A program made the translations under genes and the position numbers. Below are positions 1 through 8,586 of a stretch of DNA of 64,000 bases, piece after piece (position 1 is the first letter of the stretch; each line of letters opens with the position of its first letter). Below the pieces are notes generated by a model that was given only the letters and a program-made list of their open reading frames with translations, ran no database searches and was not told where the DNA came from. The DNA is from Vreelandella malpeensis. Its GTDB lineage: Bacteria; Pseudomonadota; Gammaproteobacteria; Pseudomonadales; Halomonadaceae. The stretch is taken from NCBI RefSeq assembly GCF_020622355.1, contig NZ_WHVL01000001.1, positions 868,001 to 932,000 of the forward strand. Direction: 5' to 3'.

Positions 1-648
1 ACCGCCTGCCCGGCGCCGGGGGCAATCGTGCAGTACGCCAACGGCATCGTCGACTTCGACTCGGACAAGTGCATCGGCTGCGGCTACTGCGTCACCGGCT
101 GCCCCTTCGACATCCCGCGGATCTCCGAGCGCGACAGCAAGTCCTACAAGTGCACGCTCTGCTCGGATCGGGTCTCGGTGGGTCTCGAGCCCGCCTGCGT
201 GAAGACCTGCCCGACCGGCTGCATCGAGTTCGGCTCCAAGGCGGACATGATCACCCGGGCTGAACAGCGCGTGACGGAACTCAAGGGGCGCGGCTTCGCT
301 GAGGCCGGCCTCTACGATCCCGCCGGAGTCGGCGGCACCCATGTGATGTACGTGCTTCATCACGCCGACAAGCCGGACCTCTACGCGGGGCTTCCGGAAA
401 ACCCGAGCATCTCGCCCTTCGTCAGTGCCTGGAAGGGGCCGGCCAAGCCGATCATGAGCGCGATCATCGGTATCACGGCGTTCGCCGGCTTCATGCACTA
501 CCTCACCAAGGGGCCGAAGGACGAGCCGCTCGACGAAGAGGTGTTCGGCCCGGAAGGTGAGGACGCCTACCTGCGTGAGCACACACTCAGCGCGCCGGAG
601 ACCGAGCCTCACGAGCCCGGCAGGAGAAGCGACCATGAACCGCGATGA
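1..648 (+). CDS. fdxH: Formate dehydrogenase beta (iron-sulfur) subunit, 5' partial
   Basis: The gene enters from the left edge; the frame is open from base 1, so the visible 215 residues are the C-terminal two thirds. It carries ferredoxin-type cysteine runs: [11 protein letters not shown] at residues 24-34, then CTLC (51-54) and CVKTCPTGC (66-74), as in FdnH/FdoH, which pass electrons from the molybdenum or tungsten catalytic subunit to cytochrome b. A hydrophobic helix near residues 150-169 should anchor it in the inner membrane. The stop overlaps the next gene by 14 bp. The alpha subunit, expected upstream and probably selenocysteine-containing given the sel genes here, is outside the window. 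Confidence 0.9.
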   Translation, partial: TACPAPGAIVQYANGIVDFDSDKCIGCGYCVTGCPFDIPRISERDSKSYKCTLCSDRVSVGLEPACVKTCPTGCIEFGSKADMITRAEQRVTELKGRGFAEAGLYDPAGVGGTHVMYVLHHADKPDLYAGLPENPSISPFVSAWKGPAKPIMSAIIGITAFAGFMHYLTKGPKDEPLDEEVFGPEGEDAYLREHTLSAPETEPHEPGRRSDHEPR

Positions 649-1339
649 CGAAAAGCGTAACCGGCTGGGCCAGCGCATGATGCTGCGCTACCCGACCTCG
701 ACCCGCATCAACCACTGGACGATGGCGTTGAGCTTCATCCTGCTGGCGCTTTCGGGGCTAGCCTTCTTCCACCCGCCGTTCTTCTTTCTCTCCCACACCT
801 TGGGGGGGCCGGTGTGGGCGCGCATCCTGCACCCGTTCATCGGCGTGTTGTTCTTTCTACTCTTCGCGCTGATGGCGGTGAGCCACGCAGGCAACAACCT
901 GCCGATCCGAAACGACGTGCGCTGGATGAAGCAGATCAAGGACGTGCTCGCCAATCGCGACGAGAAAGTACCGCCGATCGGCAAGTACAACCCGGGCCAG
1001 AAGCTGGTGTTCTGGCTGCTGGTACTCTGCGTGCCGACGCTCTTGATCACCGGCGTGTTGATGTGGCGTCCCTGGTTCGCCGGCTACTTCCCGGTCACGG
1101 TGGTGCGTATCGCAAGCCTTCTGCACGCGCTGGCGGCCTTCGGGGCGATCGTCACCATCGTGATCCACATCTACGCGGCGATCTGGGTCAAGGGCTCGTT
1201 TGGCGCCATGATTCGCGGCTTCGTCACCCACGCCTGGGCCAAGCATCACCACCCGCTCTGGTACGATGACACCATCAAACGCGAGCGGCCGCGCCCTGAC
1301 GCAAAGACGCCCATCAAGCGTGACGACCCCGTTGCCTGA
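635..1339 (+). CDS. fdoI: Formate dehydrogenase gamma subunit, cytochrome b556
   Basis: This 234-residue membrane protein resembles FdnI/FdoI, the di-heme cytochrome b that takes electrons from the beta subunit to quinone. About four transmembrane helices are visible, with histidines well placed for heme (RINHW near residue 27, [23 protein letters not shown]). The ATG at 635 follows AGGAGAAG and overlaps the beta-subunit stop, implying translational coupling. A longer in-frame extension to 557 exists but lies inside the beta gene and has no ribosome site. A strong hairpin follows the stop. Confidence 0.9.
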   Translation: MNRDDEKRNRLGQRMMLRYPTSTRINHWTMALSFILLALSGLAFFHPPFFFLSHTLGGPVWARILHPFIGVLFFLLFALMAVSHAGNNLPIRNDVRWMKQIKDVLANRDEKVPPIGKYNPGQKLVFWLLVLCVPTLLITGVLMWRPWFAGYFPVTVVRIASLLHALAAFGAIVTIVIHIYAAIWVKGSFGAMIRGFVTHAWAKHHHPLWYDDTIKRERPRPDAKTPIKRDDPVA

Positions 1340-1356
1340 TCGCACACACGACACCA

Positions 1357-1381
1357 CGGGGCGCCTTCGGGCGCCCCGTTT
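1357..1381 (+). terminator. UUCG-loop hairpin between fdoI and fdhE
   Basis: A perfect 9-bp GC stem (CGGGGCGCC / GGCGCCCCG) closed by a TTCG tetraloop and followed by only three T's sits between the gamma subunit and fdhE. It could be a partial terminator that lowers fdhE-selA-selB relative to the structural genes, or an mRNA-stabilising end. Confidence 0.7.
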
Positions 1382-1394
1382 CGCAGGAGCGCCC

Positions 1395-2354
1395 ATGAGC
1401 GACATATCCGATACGCTGCACGACCCCAAACCGCCCCGTCACGGCGAGCCGCCGCTGGTCGTGGCGCCGGAGTCGCGCCTTTTTGCCACGCGGGCGAGTC
1501 GCTTTGCCGAACTCGAGACGCGCTTTGTCGACATGGCGCCCTTTCTGGCCTTCAATGCTCATCTCGCTCGCGCCCAGCACCGCACGTTGAAGGATCAGGC
1601 GGGCCCGACCTTCGCGGCGCAAAGCTTTCAGGTCGCGCTTGAGCACGGCTTTCCACCGCTCGCCCCCTCGGCGCTGCTCGAGACACTGACGTGGCGCGAG
1701 GATCTCGACGCCCTGCGCCAGACGCTCGACGCCGCCCTGGCCGCCGATGGCGAGCGCTTTGCAGCGCAGCGCCACTTGCTCTCACAGCTCGAAAGCCTTC
1801 CCGAAGAGACGCTCGACTCGATCGTCGGCGCGATCATCGGACAACAAGGCGTGCCGGCACAGGCGCGGGCCGTGGCGCCTTTGGTGGGCGCGGCGCTGCA
1901 GGTGAGCTGGACGCGCCAGGCCCATGCACTGGCGGCGCGGCTCACGCGCCCGCAAGGTGCCGCCCAAGGACTTTGCCCCTGCTGCGGCATGCCGCCGGTG
2001 GCTTCTATCGTGCAGCTTGGCCGCCACCGCTCGCGGGTGCGCTATCTGGTGTGCGGGCTGTGCGCTACCCAGTGGTATCTCGAGCGCACGCGCTGCAGCC
2101 ACTGCTTCGATGCCGAAAAGCTCGACTACATCGGCGCGGAAGGGCCGGACGGCAAACGGGCGCTGCCGATTCGCGCCGAGAGTTGCGGCGCCTGTCACGC
2201 AAGCGTTAAGTTAATGGATCGCGAATGGGAGGCGGATACCGACCCCTTCGCTGACGATATCGCAACGCTTGGCCTGGACATGCTGCTCGAAGAGCAGGGC
2301 TATGTTCGTGCCGGTTTCAATCCGCTGCTCGCGTTTGCCGGCGAGCCGACGTGA
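1395..2354 (+). CDS. fdhE: Formate dehydrogenase accessory protein FdhE
   Basis: The 319-residue cytosolic protein matches FdhE, needed for activity and assembly of respiratory formate dehydrogenases. The family hallmark is a run of CxxC metal-binding pairs, seen here near residues 194-198 (CPCC), 219-222 (CGLC), 234-237 (CSHC) and 263-266 (CGAC). The ATG at 1395 has GGAG six bases upstream; the upstream in-frame extension is rejected because it crosses the hairpin. The stop overlaps a GTG of selA by 4 bp. Confidence 0.9.
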   Translation: MSDISDTLHDPKPPRHGEPPLVVAPESRLFATRASRFAELETRFVDMAPFLAFNAHLARAQHRTLKDQAGPTFAAQSFQVALEHGFPPLAPSALLETLTWREDLDALRQTLDAALAADGERFAAQRHLLSQLESLPEETLDSIVGAIIGQQGVPAQARAVAPLVGAALQVSWTRQAHALAARLTRPQGAAQGLCPCCGMPPVASIVQLGRHRSRVRYLVCGLCATQWYLERTRCSHCFDAEKLDYIGAEGPDGKRALPIRAESCGACHASVKLMDREWEADTDPFADDIATLGLDMLLEEQGYVRAGFNPLLAFAGEPT

Positions 2355-3850
2355 CGAAAGCCAAGCTTACGAGCCCGGACACCGCTCGACACGGACAGAC
2401 GCCTGACGACATGACTGATATCGCATCCCCGCAAGGCGCCACGGACTGGCGCCGTACCCTTCCTGCCGTCGACCGGCTGCTGCAGCACCCGGCACTTCGC
2501 GACCTTGAAAGCCGTCACGGCCGCCGCGTTGTCACCCGCATGGCGCGCGACACCCTCGACGCGCTGCGCGCCACCCCGCTGGACGCTCCCCCCAACGAGA
2601 CGTCGATCGTCGACGCGCTGCGCGAACGGCTCGACGCCTTCGTGAGCCCCAATGCCCGGGCGGTGTTCAACCTCACCGGTACGGTGATCCACACCAACCT
2701 GGGCCGCGCGCTGCTCTCGGAACCCGCCATCGACGCCATGGCTCGGGTGGCGCGCAACCCGGTGGCGCTGGAGTACGATCTGGCCACCGGCGGGCGCGGC
2801 GACCGCGACGACCTGATCGAGGCGCTTCTGTGCGAGCTGACCGGCGCCGAGGCCGCCACCGTGGTCAACAACAACGCCGCTGCCGTGGTGCTCACCCTGG
2901 GCGCGCTCGGCGCCGGGCATGAGGCGATCGTCTCCCGCGGCGAGCTGATCGAGATCGGCGGCGCCTTTCGCATGCCGGACATCATGGCTGCCGCCGGCTG
3001 CCGGCTGCGCGAGGTAGGCACCACCAACCGAACCCACCCGCGCGATTACCGCGAGGCGATCGGTGACGACACCGGGCTTCTGGTCAAGGTGCACACCTCC
3101 AACTACGCCGTCGAGGGGTTCACCACCGCCGTGAACGAGGCCGAGCTTGCGCGCATCGCACACGAGGCCGAGCTTCCGCTGGTGGTAGACCTGGGCAGCG
3201 GCGCGCTGGTGGATCTAGCCCGTTTTGGCCTGCCTTACGAAACCCAGCCCCATGAGGCGATTGCCGCCGGCGCCGACGTGGTCACCTTCAGCGGCGACAA
3301 GCTGCTCGGCGGGCCCCAGGCCGGCATCATCGTCGGCAAGCGCGCCTATATCGAGCGCATCAAGCGCCACCCGCTCAAGCGCGCGCTGCGCCTGGACAAG
3401 CTGGTACTGGCTGCGCTCGAGACCACGCTCAAACATTACCGTGACGACGACCGCCCGGACCAGACCCTGCCCACGCTGCGCCTGCTGACCCGCGAGGCCG
3501 ATGACATCCAGGCCGCCGGCGAGCGCGTGCTGGCCGGGATCACCACGCTGCCCGCCGGGCGTACCGCGCGGCTACAAGCGTGCATGAGCCAGCTCGGCAG
3601 CGGCTCGCTGCCGGTGGACCGGCTGCCGAGCGTGGCGCTGGTGCTGGACGTGGACTCGCCCCGGCGCGAGGTGCGCGAGCGCGCGCTGCGCGAACTCGAA
3701 CGCGCCTTTCGCAAGCTTCCCCGGCCGATCATCGGGCGGGTCAAGGAAGGCGCGCTGTGGCTCGACCTGCGCTGCCTGATGCAGGGTGACGAAGCGCTGC
3801 TGGCCACACAGATCACCCGCGCCCTGCACGCCGCCGAGACGCCAACATGA
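2351..3850 (+). CDS. selA: L-seryl-tRNA(Sec) selenium transferase
   Basis: SelA is the PLP enzyme that converts Ser-tRNA(Sec) to Sec-tRNA(Sec) with selenophosphate. The PLP lysine lies in FSGDKLLGGPQAG. The listed GTG start overlaps the fdhE stop (GTGA). An in-frame ATG at 2411 would give 479 residues and put the lysine at 297, close to Lys295 of the E. coli enzyme, so it is a serious alternative; neither start has a good ribosome site. The stop overlaps selB (ATGA). Its substrate, selC, is encoded just downstream. Confidence 0.93.
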   Translation: MTKAKLTSPDTARHGQTPDDMTDIASPQGATDWRRTLPAVDRLLQHPALRDLESRHGRRVVTRMARDTLDALRATPLDAPPNETSIVDALRERLDAFVSPNARAVFNLTGTVIHTNLGRALLSEPAIDAMARVARNPVALEYDLATGGRGDRDDLIEALLCELTGAEAATVVNNNAAAVVLTLGALGAGHEAIVSRGELIEIGGAFRMPDIMAAAGCRLREVGTTNRTHPRDYREAIGDDTGLLVKVHTSNYAVEGFTTAVNEAELARIAHEAELPLVVDLGSGALVDLARFGLPYETQPHEAIAAGADVVTFSGDKLLGGPQAGIIVGKRAYIERIKRHPLKRALRLDKLVLAALETTLKHYRDDDRPDQTLPTLRLLTREADDIQAAGERVLAGITTLPAGRTARLQACMSQLGSGSLPVDRLPSVALVLDVDSPRREVRERALRELERAFRKLPRPIIGRVKEGALWLDLRCLMQGDEALLATQITRALHAAETPT

Positions 3851-5760
3851 TTCTCGCCACCGCCGGTCACGTCGACCACGGCAAGACCACGCTGCTCCAC
3901 GCTCTGACCGGCGTGGATGCCGATACGCTCAAGGAGGAGAAGAGCCGGGGGCTGACCATCGAGCCCGGCTTCATCTACCCCACGACCGAAAGCGGCGCCG
4001 AGCTCGGTTTCATCGACGTGCCCGGCCACGAGCGCTTCATCCACAACATGCTCTCGGGCGTGGCCGGCGTCGATGGGGCACTTCTGATCATCGCCTGCGA
4101 CGATGGCGTGATGCCCCAGACCCGCGAGCACCTGGCGATCCTGACGCTGCTGTCGATTCCCGTGGTGGCCGTGGTGCTGACCAAGACCGACCTGGTGGAT
4201 AGCGAGCGGCGTGCCGCCTGCGAGCGCGAGGCACAGGCCCTGGTCGGCGAGGTGGCTATGTTCAGCGTCTGCGCCCGCGCCGGCACGGGTATCGAGGCGC
4301 TCTCGAACTGGCTCGACGCGCGCGCCGCCGACTGGCAGGCTCGCCCCGCTCCGGGGCGCTTTCGTCACGCCATCGACCGGGTGTTCACCAAGAAGGGTGC
4401 CGGGCTCGTGGTCACCGGCACGGTGGTCGATGGGGTCGTCGAACGCGGCCAGTCGCTGTGGCTCTTGCCCCGGGGCGAGCGGGTTCGCGTGCGCGGATTG
4501 CGACGCCAGAACCGCGAGGCCGAGCACGCTCAACGGGGAGATCGCTGCGCGCTCAACCTCGCCGGGGTCGAGTGCGAGATCAAGCGTGGCGACTGGCTGA
4601 TCGACGCCCCGGCGCCGCTGCCCGCGAGCCAGCGTCTCGACGTTGCGCTCCATCTTCTGCCCACGCTCGATCGCGACGCGCTGCACTGGATGCCGGTGCA
4701 TATCCATATGGGCGCGGCGCACCTGACCGGCCGGCTCGGCCTGCTCGAGGCGCCCACCCTCGCCCCCGGCGGCCGGGCGCTCGCCCAGCTGACCCTGGAC
4801 GCCCCGCAGCACGCCTGCTGCGGCGACCGCTTCGTGATTCGCTCCCAAGGCGCCGACGAGACCCTCGGCGGCGGGCGCGTGCTCGACCCCTACCCGCCAC
4901 GGCGAGGCGCGCGCCGACCGCCGCGGCTGGCGTACCTGGCAACGTTGCAGCAAGCGCTCGAAAACGGCGCCAGCGAGCGCCAGAACGGCTTCGCCGCCAC
5001 GCTCGAAACCCTTGCCGAACGCCAGCCAGACGGCCTCTCCCTGGTGGAGCTCTCCGCTACCCTGAACCGCTCGGTCGAAACCCTCGAGGAGCAGGCCCGC
5101 GCCCGGGGCCTGACGCTGATTCGCGCCGGCACCGAGCACCGCGCTTTCGCTCCCGTGCATCTCGACGCGCTGGCCAACGTGCTCGACGAGGCGCTGGCAC
5201 AATATCATCTGGAAGCGCCCGCCGAGGTGGGCATGGAGCGCGATCGCCTGCGACGCGTCGTGGCGCCGAAGTGGAACGTCGGGGTGTTCCGCGAGTGGCT
5301 CGACACGCTGGTTTCGGCCGGGCATGTCATCGCCCAGGGCCCGTTCATCAAGCGTCCTTCCCACGAGGCACGCCTGGACGAGGCGCTGGAGACGCTTTCA
5401 CAGACATTGCTGCCGCTGCTTGATGAGCGCTTCGACCCACCGCGGGTGCGCGATATCGCAACCGACCGGCAGCTCGACGAGCCTCGGGTGCGCGAGGTGC
5501 TGTTCGCCAACGCTCGGCTCGGCCGGCTTTTCCAGGTGCGCAAGGATCACTTCTACCCTACCGATACCCTGGCCCGCCTGGGCGAGATCATCGAGGCACT
5601 CGCCCGGGAGCACGGCTGCGTACGCGCCGCCGACTACCGCGACCGCACCCAGGTGGGGCGCAAGCTCGCCATCGCTCAGCTCGAATTCTTCGACCGGGTG
5701 GGCTACACCCGCCGGGTACATGATGCCCGCCAGCTGCGCCGCCCTGGCATGTGGGGTTAA
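3847..5760 (+). CDS. selB: Selenocysteine-specific elongation factor SelB
   Basis: The 637-residue translational GTPase delivers Sec-tRNA to UGA codons followed by a SECIS hairpin. Seen directly: P-loop GHVDHGKT at residues 7-14, DVPGHE switch II, and the G4 motif TKTD. The C-terminal half is the winged-helix array that in SelB binds the SECIS RNA. Length is near the E. coli protein (614). It overlaps selA by 4 bp and ends 30 bp before tRNA-Sec, so selA-selB-selC are physically linked. Confidence 0.95.
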   Translation: MILATAGHVDHGKTTLLHALTGVDADTLKEEKSRGLTIEPGFIYPTTESGAELGFIDVPGHERFIHNMLSGVAGVDGALLIIACDDGVMPQTREHLAILTLLSIPVVAVVLTKTDLVDSERRAACEREAQALVGEVAMFSVCARAGTGIEALSNWLDARAADWQARPAPGRFRHAIDRVFTKKGAGLVVTGTVVDGVVERGQSLWLLPRGERVRVRGLRRQNREAEHAQRGDRCALNLAGVECEIKRGDWLIDAPAPLPASQRLDVALHLLPTLDRDALHWMPVHIHMGAAHLTGRLGLLEAPTLAPGGRALAQLTLDAPQHACCGDRFVIRSQGADETLGGGRVLDPYPPRRGARRPPRLAYLATLQQALENGASERQNGFAATLETLAERQPDGLSLVELSATLNRSVETLEEQARARGLTLIRAGTEHRAFAPVHLDALANVLDEALAQYHLEAPAEVGMERDRLRRVVAPKWNVGVFREWLDTLVSAGHVIAQGPFIKRPSHEARLDEALETLSQTLLPLLDERFDPPRVRDIATDRQLDEPRVREVLFANARLGRLFQVRKDHFYPTDTLARLGEIIEALAREHGCVRAADYRDRTQVGRKLAIAQLEFFDRVGYTRRVHDARQLRRPGMWG

Positions 5761-5790
5761 AAGCGGTTAGGCTCTGGTGGCAAGCAACAA

Positions 5791-5888
5791 GGAGGAGGAT
5801 CGCTCCCCGGTGGGACGACCGGACTTCAACTCCGCGTAGGGGCTGCCAGGCAGCCCCTGGTGAGTTCGACTCTCACCCTCCTCCGCCA
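5791..5888 (+). tRNA. selC: tRNA-Sec (anticodon TCA)
   Basis: The folded features are diagnostic: an 8-bp acceptor stem (GGAGGAGG with CCTCCTCC), anticodon TCA at 5826-5828 in loop CTTCAAC, a long variable arm (GGGGCTGCC / GGCAGCCCC) and a T arm with GGTTCGA-type loop (GAGTTCGACTC). Discriminator G at 5885 is followed by encoded CCA (5886-5888). It lies just after selB, as is common in Sec islands. Confidence 0.96.
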
Positions 5889-5907
5889 CCTTTGGATCGC
5901 TGCTTCT

Positions 5908-6675
5908 TCACTTCTTGCTTTTTTTCGGCTCGGCCACCATCACGTAGTCCGCCCCGTGGCTCAGCCCACCGTCGATCTCGATGTGCGCAAGCGCCCGGCG
6001 CTCGACGTCGTCGACGTGCTCGAGCATTGCCCGGGCCAGCTTGCGATCCGCCACCGTCGCCATGCGCTGACGGCACATCTTCATCTGACCATCCACGAAC
6101 TTCTTGCCGTAGCGGATCGGAAAGCGTTTGGTCTCGATGACCTCGAAGCCGGCGCGGTCGAGCTGGCGCGCGACCCAGGCGCTCGGATACTCGCGGTAGG
6201 TGCGCTCGCCGGCCAGCAGCAGACACGCATCCCGCAGCCGGCCGATCTCCACCACCAGCTTGCCGGCGGCGGTAGTGGCATCGAAGGGCACGTAGGGCTC
6301 GAGGCCGACCAGGTACAGGCGCTTCTTGGTCAGCGCGCAGAGCCTGGGGAAGAGCTCGTCCTGCCAGTAGGGGGCGAAGCCGTCGATGGCGCCAAGTAGA
6401 TAGTCCGCCAGTACGGTGTCGAAGCGCTCGCCGGCAAGAAAATGCGGGTCCTGCCAGTTGCCCAGCACCAGCCGGTCCTGCTCGCGCTTCTTGCCCTCCA
6501 CCGCGCGCTCGACGCTCATGGCCATGCCGCCGGCACCGGTCACCGCGGTCCAGCTGTCGGTTGAAAGACCACTTACCCAAGTGATCGAGTTGACGCCAGT
6601 GCCAGCGTCGAGGAACGTGCCCCACTGACGCTTGCCGTGGAGCGCTTCAATATGTTCGAAAAGTACCGAGGCCAC
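5908..6675 (-). CDS. Class I SAM-dependent methyltransferase-like protein
   Basis: The 255-residue protein has a Rossmann glycine loop near its start (FLDAGTGVNS, about residue 21) and a later FDTVLADYLLG segment like motif IV of class I methyltransferases; the substrate is not recognisable. I chose the GTG at 6675 because GGGAG lies about 10 bases upstream and the longer open frame (to 6798) runs into an AT-rich promoter region. That region holds a Zur-like box 51 bp from the start, placed as upstream of zinT in this window. It converges on tRNA-Sec. Function unknown; a link to zinc limitation is inference. Confidence 0.7.
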   Translation of the reverse strand: MASVLFEHIEALHGKRQWGTFLDAGTGVNSITWVSGLSTDSWTAVTGAGGMAMSVERAVEGKKREQDRLVLGNWQDPHFLAGERFDTVLADYLLGAIDGFAPYWQDELFPRLCALTKKRLYLVGLEPYVPFDATTAAGKLVVEIGRLRDACLLLAGERTYREYPSAWVARQLDRAGFEVIETKRFPIRYGKKFVDGQMKMCRQRMATVADRKLARAMLEHVDDVERRALAHIEIDGGLSHGADYVMVAEPKKSKK

Positions 6676-6725
6676 CCGGGTTCTCCCTTTAAAGCTCGTG
6701 ATCGTTGGCCGACGCCTGTCGTCCC

Positions 6726-6748
6726 GAAAAATTACGCTATAACATATC
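6726..6748 (-). promoter_or_regulatory. Candidate Zur operator upstream of the methyltransferase gene
   Basis: On the minus strand this 23-bp stretch begins GATATGTTATA and ends TAATTTTTC, about 17 of 23 positions matching the gammaproteobacterial Zur consensus as I remember it (GAAATGTTATA, two bases, then its mirror). The 12-mer TATAACATATCA (plus strand, 6738-6749) recurs exactly upstream of zinT (60113-60124) in the same orientation and at nearly the same distance from the start codon. Confidence 0.5.
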
Positions 6749-6814
6749 ACATATGATTTCGAGAGCGAGCGATCCTGAGACGAGAAAAAGCATGGCAATC
6801 CCTAACCAACCCCA

Positions 6815-6835
6815 ATATGATAATAAGTCTCATAT
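6815..6835. promoter_or_regulatory. Candidate Fur-type operator upstream of the binding-protein gene
   Basis: The inverted repeat ATATGA - 9 bases - TCATAT, containing GATAAT, lies 27 bp before the start of the siderophore-type binding protein. AT-rich GATAAT repeats at this position resemble Fur boxes. It could equally be part of the -10 region. Confidence 0.4.
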
Positions 6836-6862
6836 AAAATACTTTCTCATAAAAGGATTTCC

Positions 6863-7738
6863 ATGAAGAAGATCGGAACACAAGCCTCGCTCGTCGCCTC
6901 CTCGCTGCTGGTCGCCGCCATGAGCGCCAGCGCCCACGCTCAGGAGCGCTTCGCCGTATTCGACCTTGGAAGCCTCGATACCCTGCACGCGCTGGGCGCG
7001 AGCGACCAGGTGGTCGGACTGCCCAAGCAGATCCTGCCCGCCTACCTTGCAAGCTTCGACACTGACGACTACGCCGATCTCGGCGGGCTGCGCAGCCCCG
7101 ACCTCGAGGCGCTTGCGGAAAGCGAGCCGAGCCTGATCGTCTACACCGGCCGCCAGGGCGAGTGGCAGGAGGAGTTCGAGGCGATCGCGCCGCTGTTCGA
7201 GGCAAGCCTTTCTGGCAACGAATACCTCGCCGCCTTCGATGACAACGTGCGCGCGCTCGGCGAGCACGCCGGGCTCGAAGAGGAGGCCGAAAGCGCCCTC
7301 GAGACGCTGCACGAAGAGATCGAGACCCAGCGCGAAGCGCTGGCAGACGCTCCGCGCACGCTGGTCATCACGCACAACGACGGCAACTATTCGCTCAACG
7401 AGCACTCGGTGATCCACGACGTACTGGGTGTGGAGAAACAACAGATGCCGGAGGGCGTCGAAACCGAAACCTTCGGCGCGCGCAGCTTCACGCGGCTCTC
7501 GCCGGAAGCGATCGCCGAGATCGACCCGCAGCGCCTGCTGGTGATTGACCGCAGCGCCGCCATCGGCGAAACGCCTCTTGACGCCGATGCCCTGCGCCAA
7601 CAGCTTTCCGAGGTCGGCGCCAACGATGTCGACGTCGCTCTGCTCTCGCCGGAGCTCTGGTATCTTTCCGGCGGCGGCCTGCAGAGCCTGGCGCTGCAGA
7701 TCGAGGAAGTAGCCAGCGCGCTGGGCGCAAGGCCCTGA
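6863..7738 (+). CDS. Siderophore/metal ABC transporter substrate-binding protein
   Basis: The 291-residue protein has a clear Sec signal peptide (cleavage near AHAQ, residues 24-27) and the two-lobed, long-backbone-helix layout of class III binding proteins of the FatB/CeuE/YclQ kind (DLGSLDTLHALGA near the N-terminus, GLRSPDLEALAESEPSLIVYTG). Such proteins bind ferric siderophores or catechol-iron. AAAAGGA precedes the ATG. No permease or ATPase gene is adjacent, so it must work with components encoded elsewhere. A hairpin terminates it. The ligand cannot be named. Confidence 0.8.
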   Translation: MKKIGTQASLVASSLLVAAMSASAHAQERFAVFDLGSLDTLHALGASDQVVGLPKQILPAYLASFDTDDYADLGGLRSPDLEALAESEPSLIVYTGRQGEWQEEFEAIAPLFEASLSGNEYLAAFDDNVRALGEHAGLEEEAESALETLHEEIETQREALADAPRTLVITHNDGNYSLNEHSVIHDVLGVEKQQMPEGVETETFGARSFTRLSPEAIAEIDPQRLLVIDRSAAIGETPLDADALRQQLSEVGANDVDVALLSPELWYLSGGGLQSLALQIEEVASALGARP

Positions 7739-7754
7739 GTCATGCGTGATGCCT

Positions 7755-7784
7755 GCCCCCGATCGCGCGTCGAGCGGGGGCTTT
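7755..7784 (+). terminator. Rho-independent-like terminator
   Basis: GCCCCCG (7755-7761) pairs with CGGGGGC (7775-7781) and is followed by TTT, directly after the binding-protein gene. Confidence 0.65.
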
Positions 7785-7845
7785 GGATTGGCTGAGATCC
7801 CAAAAGCGGTTTAATCTGAAACGGTTCACGACAAGGAGCCGTTTC

Positions 7846-8310
7846 ATGAGCATTGATACCGCGCGGGGATTTCTGGCCGAGCACGCCCCGGACATCGAGA
7901 TCATCGAGCTTGAGGAGAGCACCGCGACCGTGGAGCTGGCCGCCAAGGCCCACGGCGTGACGTCCGGCCAGATCGCCAAGACGCTGGCGCTGAAGGTCGG
8001 CGAGCAGCCCTTTCTGGTGGTCGCGGCGGGAGATGCGCGCCTGGACAACGCCAAGCTCCGCGAGCGCTTCGAGGCCAAGGCAACGATGCTCGACGAGGCA
8101 ACGGTGATGGAGCTGACCAGCCATCCTGTGGGCGGCGTCTGCCCTTTCGGACTCGCCACGGTCCTGCCTATCTACTGCGATGAATCGCTCAAGCGCTTCG
8201 ACGAGGTGCTACCGGCGGCAGGTTCGCCCAGCAGCGCCGTACGCATTGCCCCGGAACGCCTGGCGACGCTGGTAGGCGCCGAGTGGCTCGACGTCTGCTC
8301 GCCTGCCTGA
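7846..8310 (+). CDS. YbaK/EbsC-family aminoacyl-tRNA deacylase-like protein
   Basis: The 154-residue protein has the single-domain YbaK/ProX fold pattern: GVTSGQIAKTLALKVG near residue 40, the VGGVCPFGL motif near residue 90, and a conserved tail. Family members hydrolyse mischarged aminoacyl-tRNAs in trans. AAGGAG lies 8 bases before the ATG at 7846; an earlier in-frame ATG at 7783 lies inside the upstream terminator and is rejected. The exact substrate cannot be read from sequence. Confidence 0.8.
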   Translation: MSIDTARGFLAEHAPDIEIIELEESTATVELAAKAHGVTSGQIAKTLALKVGEQPFLVVAAGDARLDNAKLRERFEAKATMLDEATVMELTSHPVGGVCPFGLATVLPIYCDESLKRFDEVLPAAGSPSSAVRIAPERLATLVGAEWLDVCSPA

Positions 8311-8363
8311 CTGGCGACGCTGCGACAATCGACGTACACTGGCCGCGTTTCGCACGCGAACAA

Positions 8364-8509
8364 GTTCTCAGGGCGGGGTGAAAGTCCCCACCGGCGGTGA
8401 TGGCCAAAAGGCACGAGCCCGCGAGCGCTCCAGGCTATGTCACGTTCTGGAGGTCAGCAGATTCGGTGAGATCCCGAAGCCGACGGTGATAGTCCGGATG
8501 AAAGAGAAC
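8364..8509 (+). promoter_or_regulatory. FMN riboswitch (RFN element)
   Basis: Closing stem GTTCTC (8364-8369) pairs with GAGAAC (8504-8509). Inside are the conserved RFN blocks AGGGCGGGGTGAAAGTCCCC, ACCGGCGGTGAT, the AGCCCGCGAGCG junction, GGTCAGCAGATTCGGTGAG and GCCGACGGT-AGTCCGGATG. FMN binding would repress ribH downstream. A GC hairpin further on (GACGCGC near 8518 with GCGCGTC near 8544) may form part of the expression platform. Confidence 0.95.
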
Positions 8510-8586
8510 GGCCGCGCGGACGCGCTCCGGGCCCAGGCACGGGCGCGTCTGCTCGCCGCATGCCCTGATTCTGGCAACCATCATCC

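Noticed and set aside
3436..5364. 642-codon open frame on the minus strand opposite selA/selB
   Set aside because: GC-rich codon-position shadow of selB; no recognisable motifs and no start signal.
5751..6399. Plus-strand frames over tRNA-Sec and the methyltransferase gene
   Set aside because: They overlap a certain tRNA and a gene with good start signals on the other strand.
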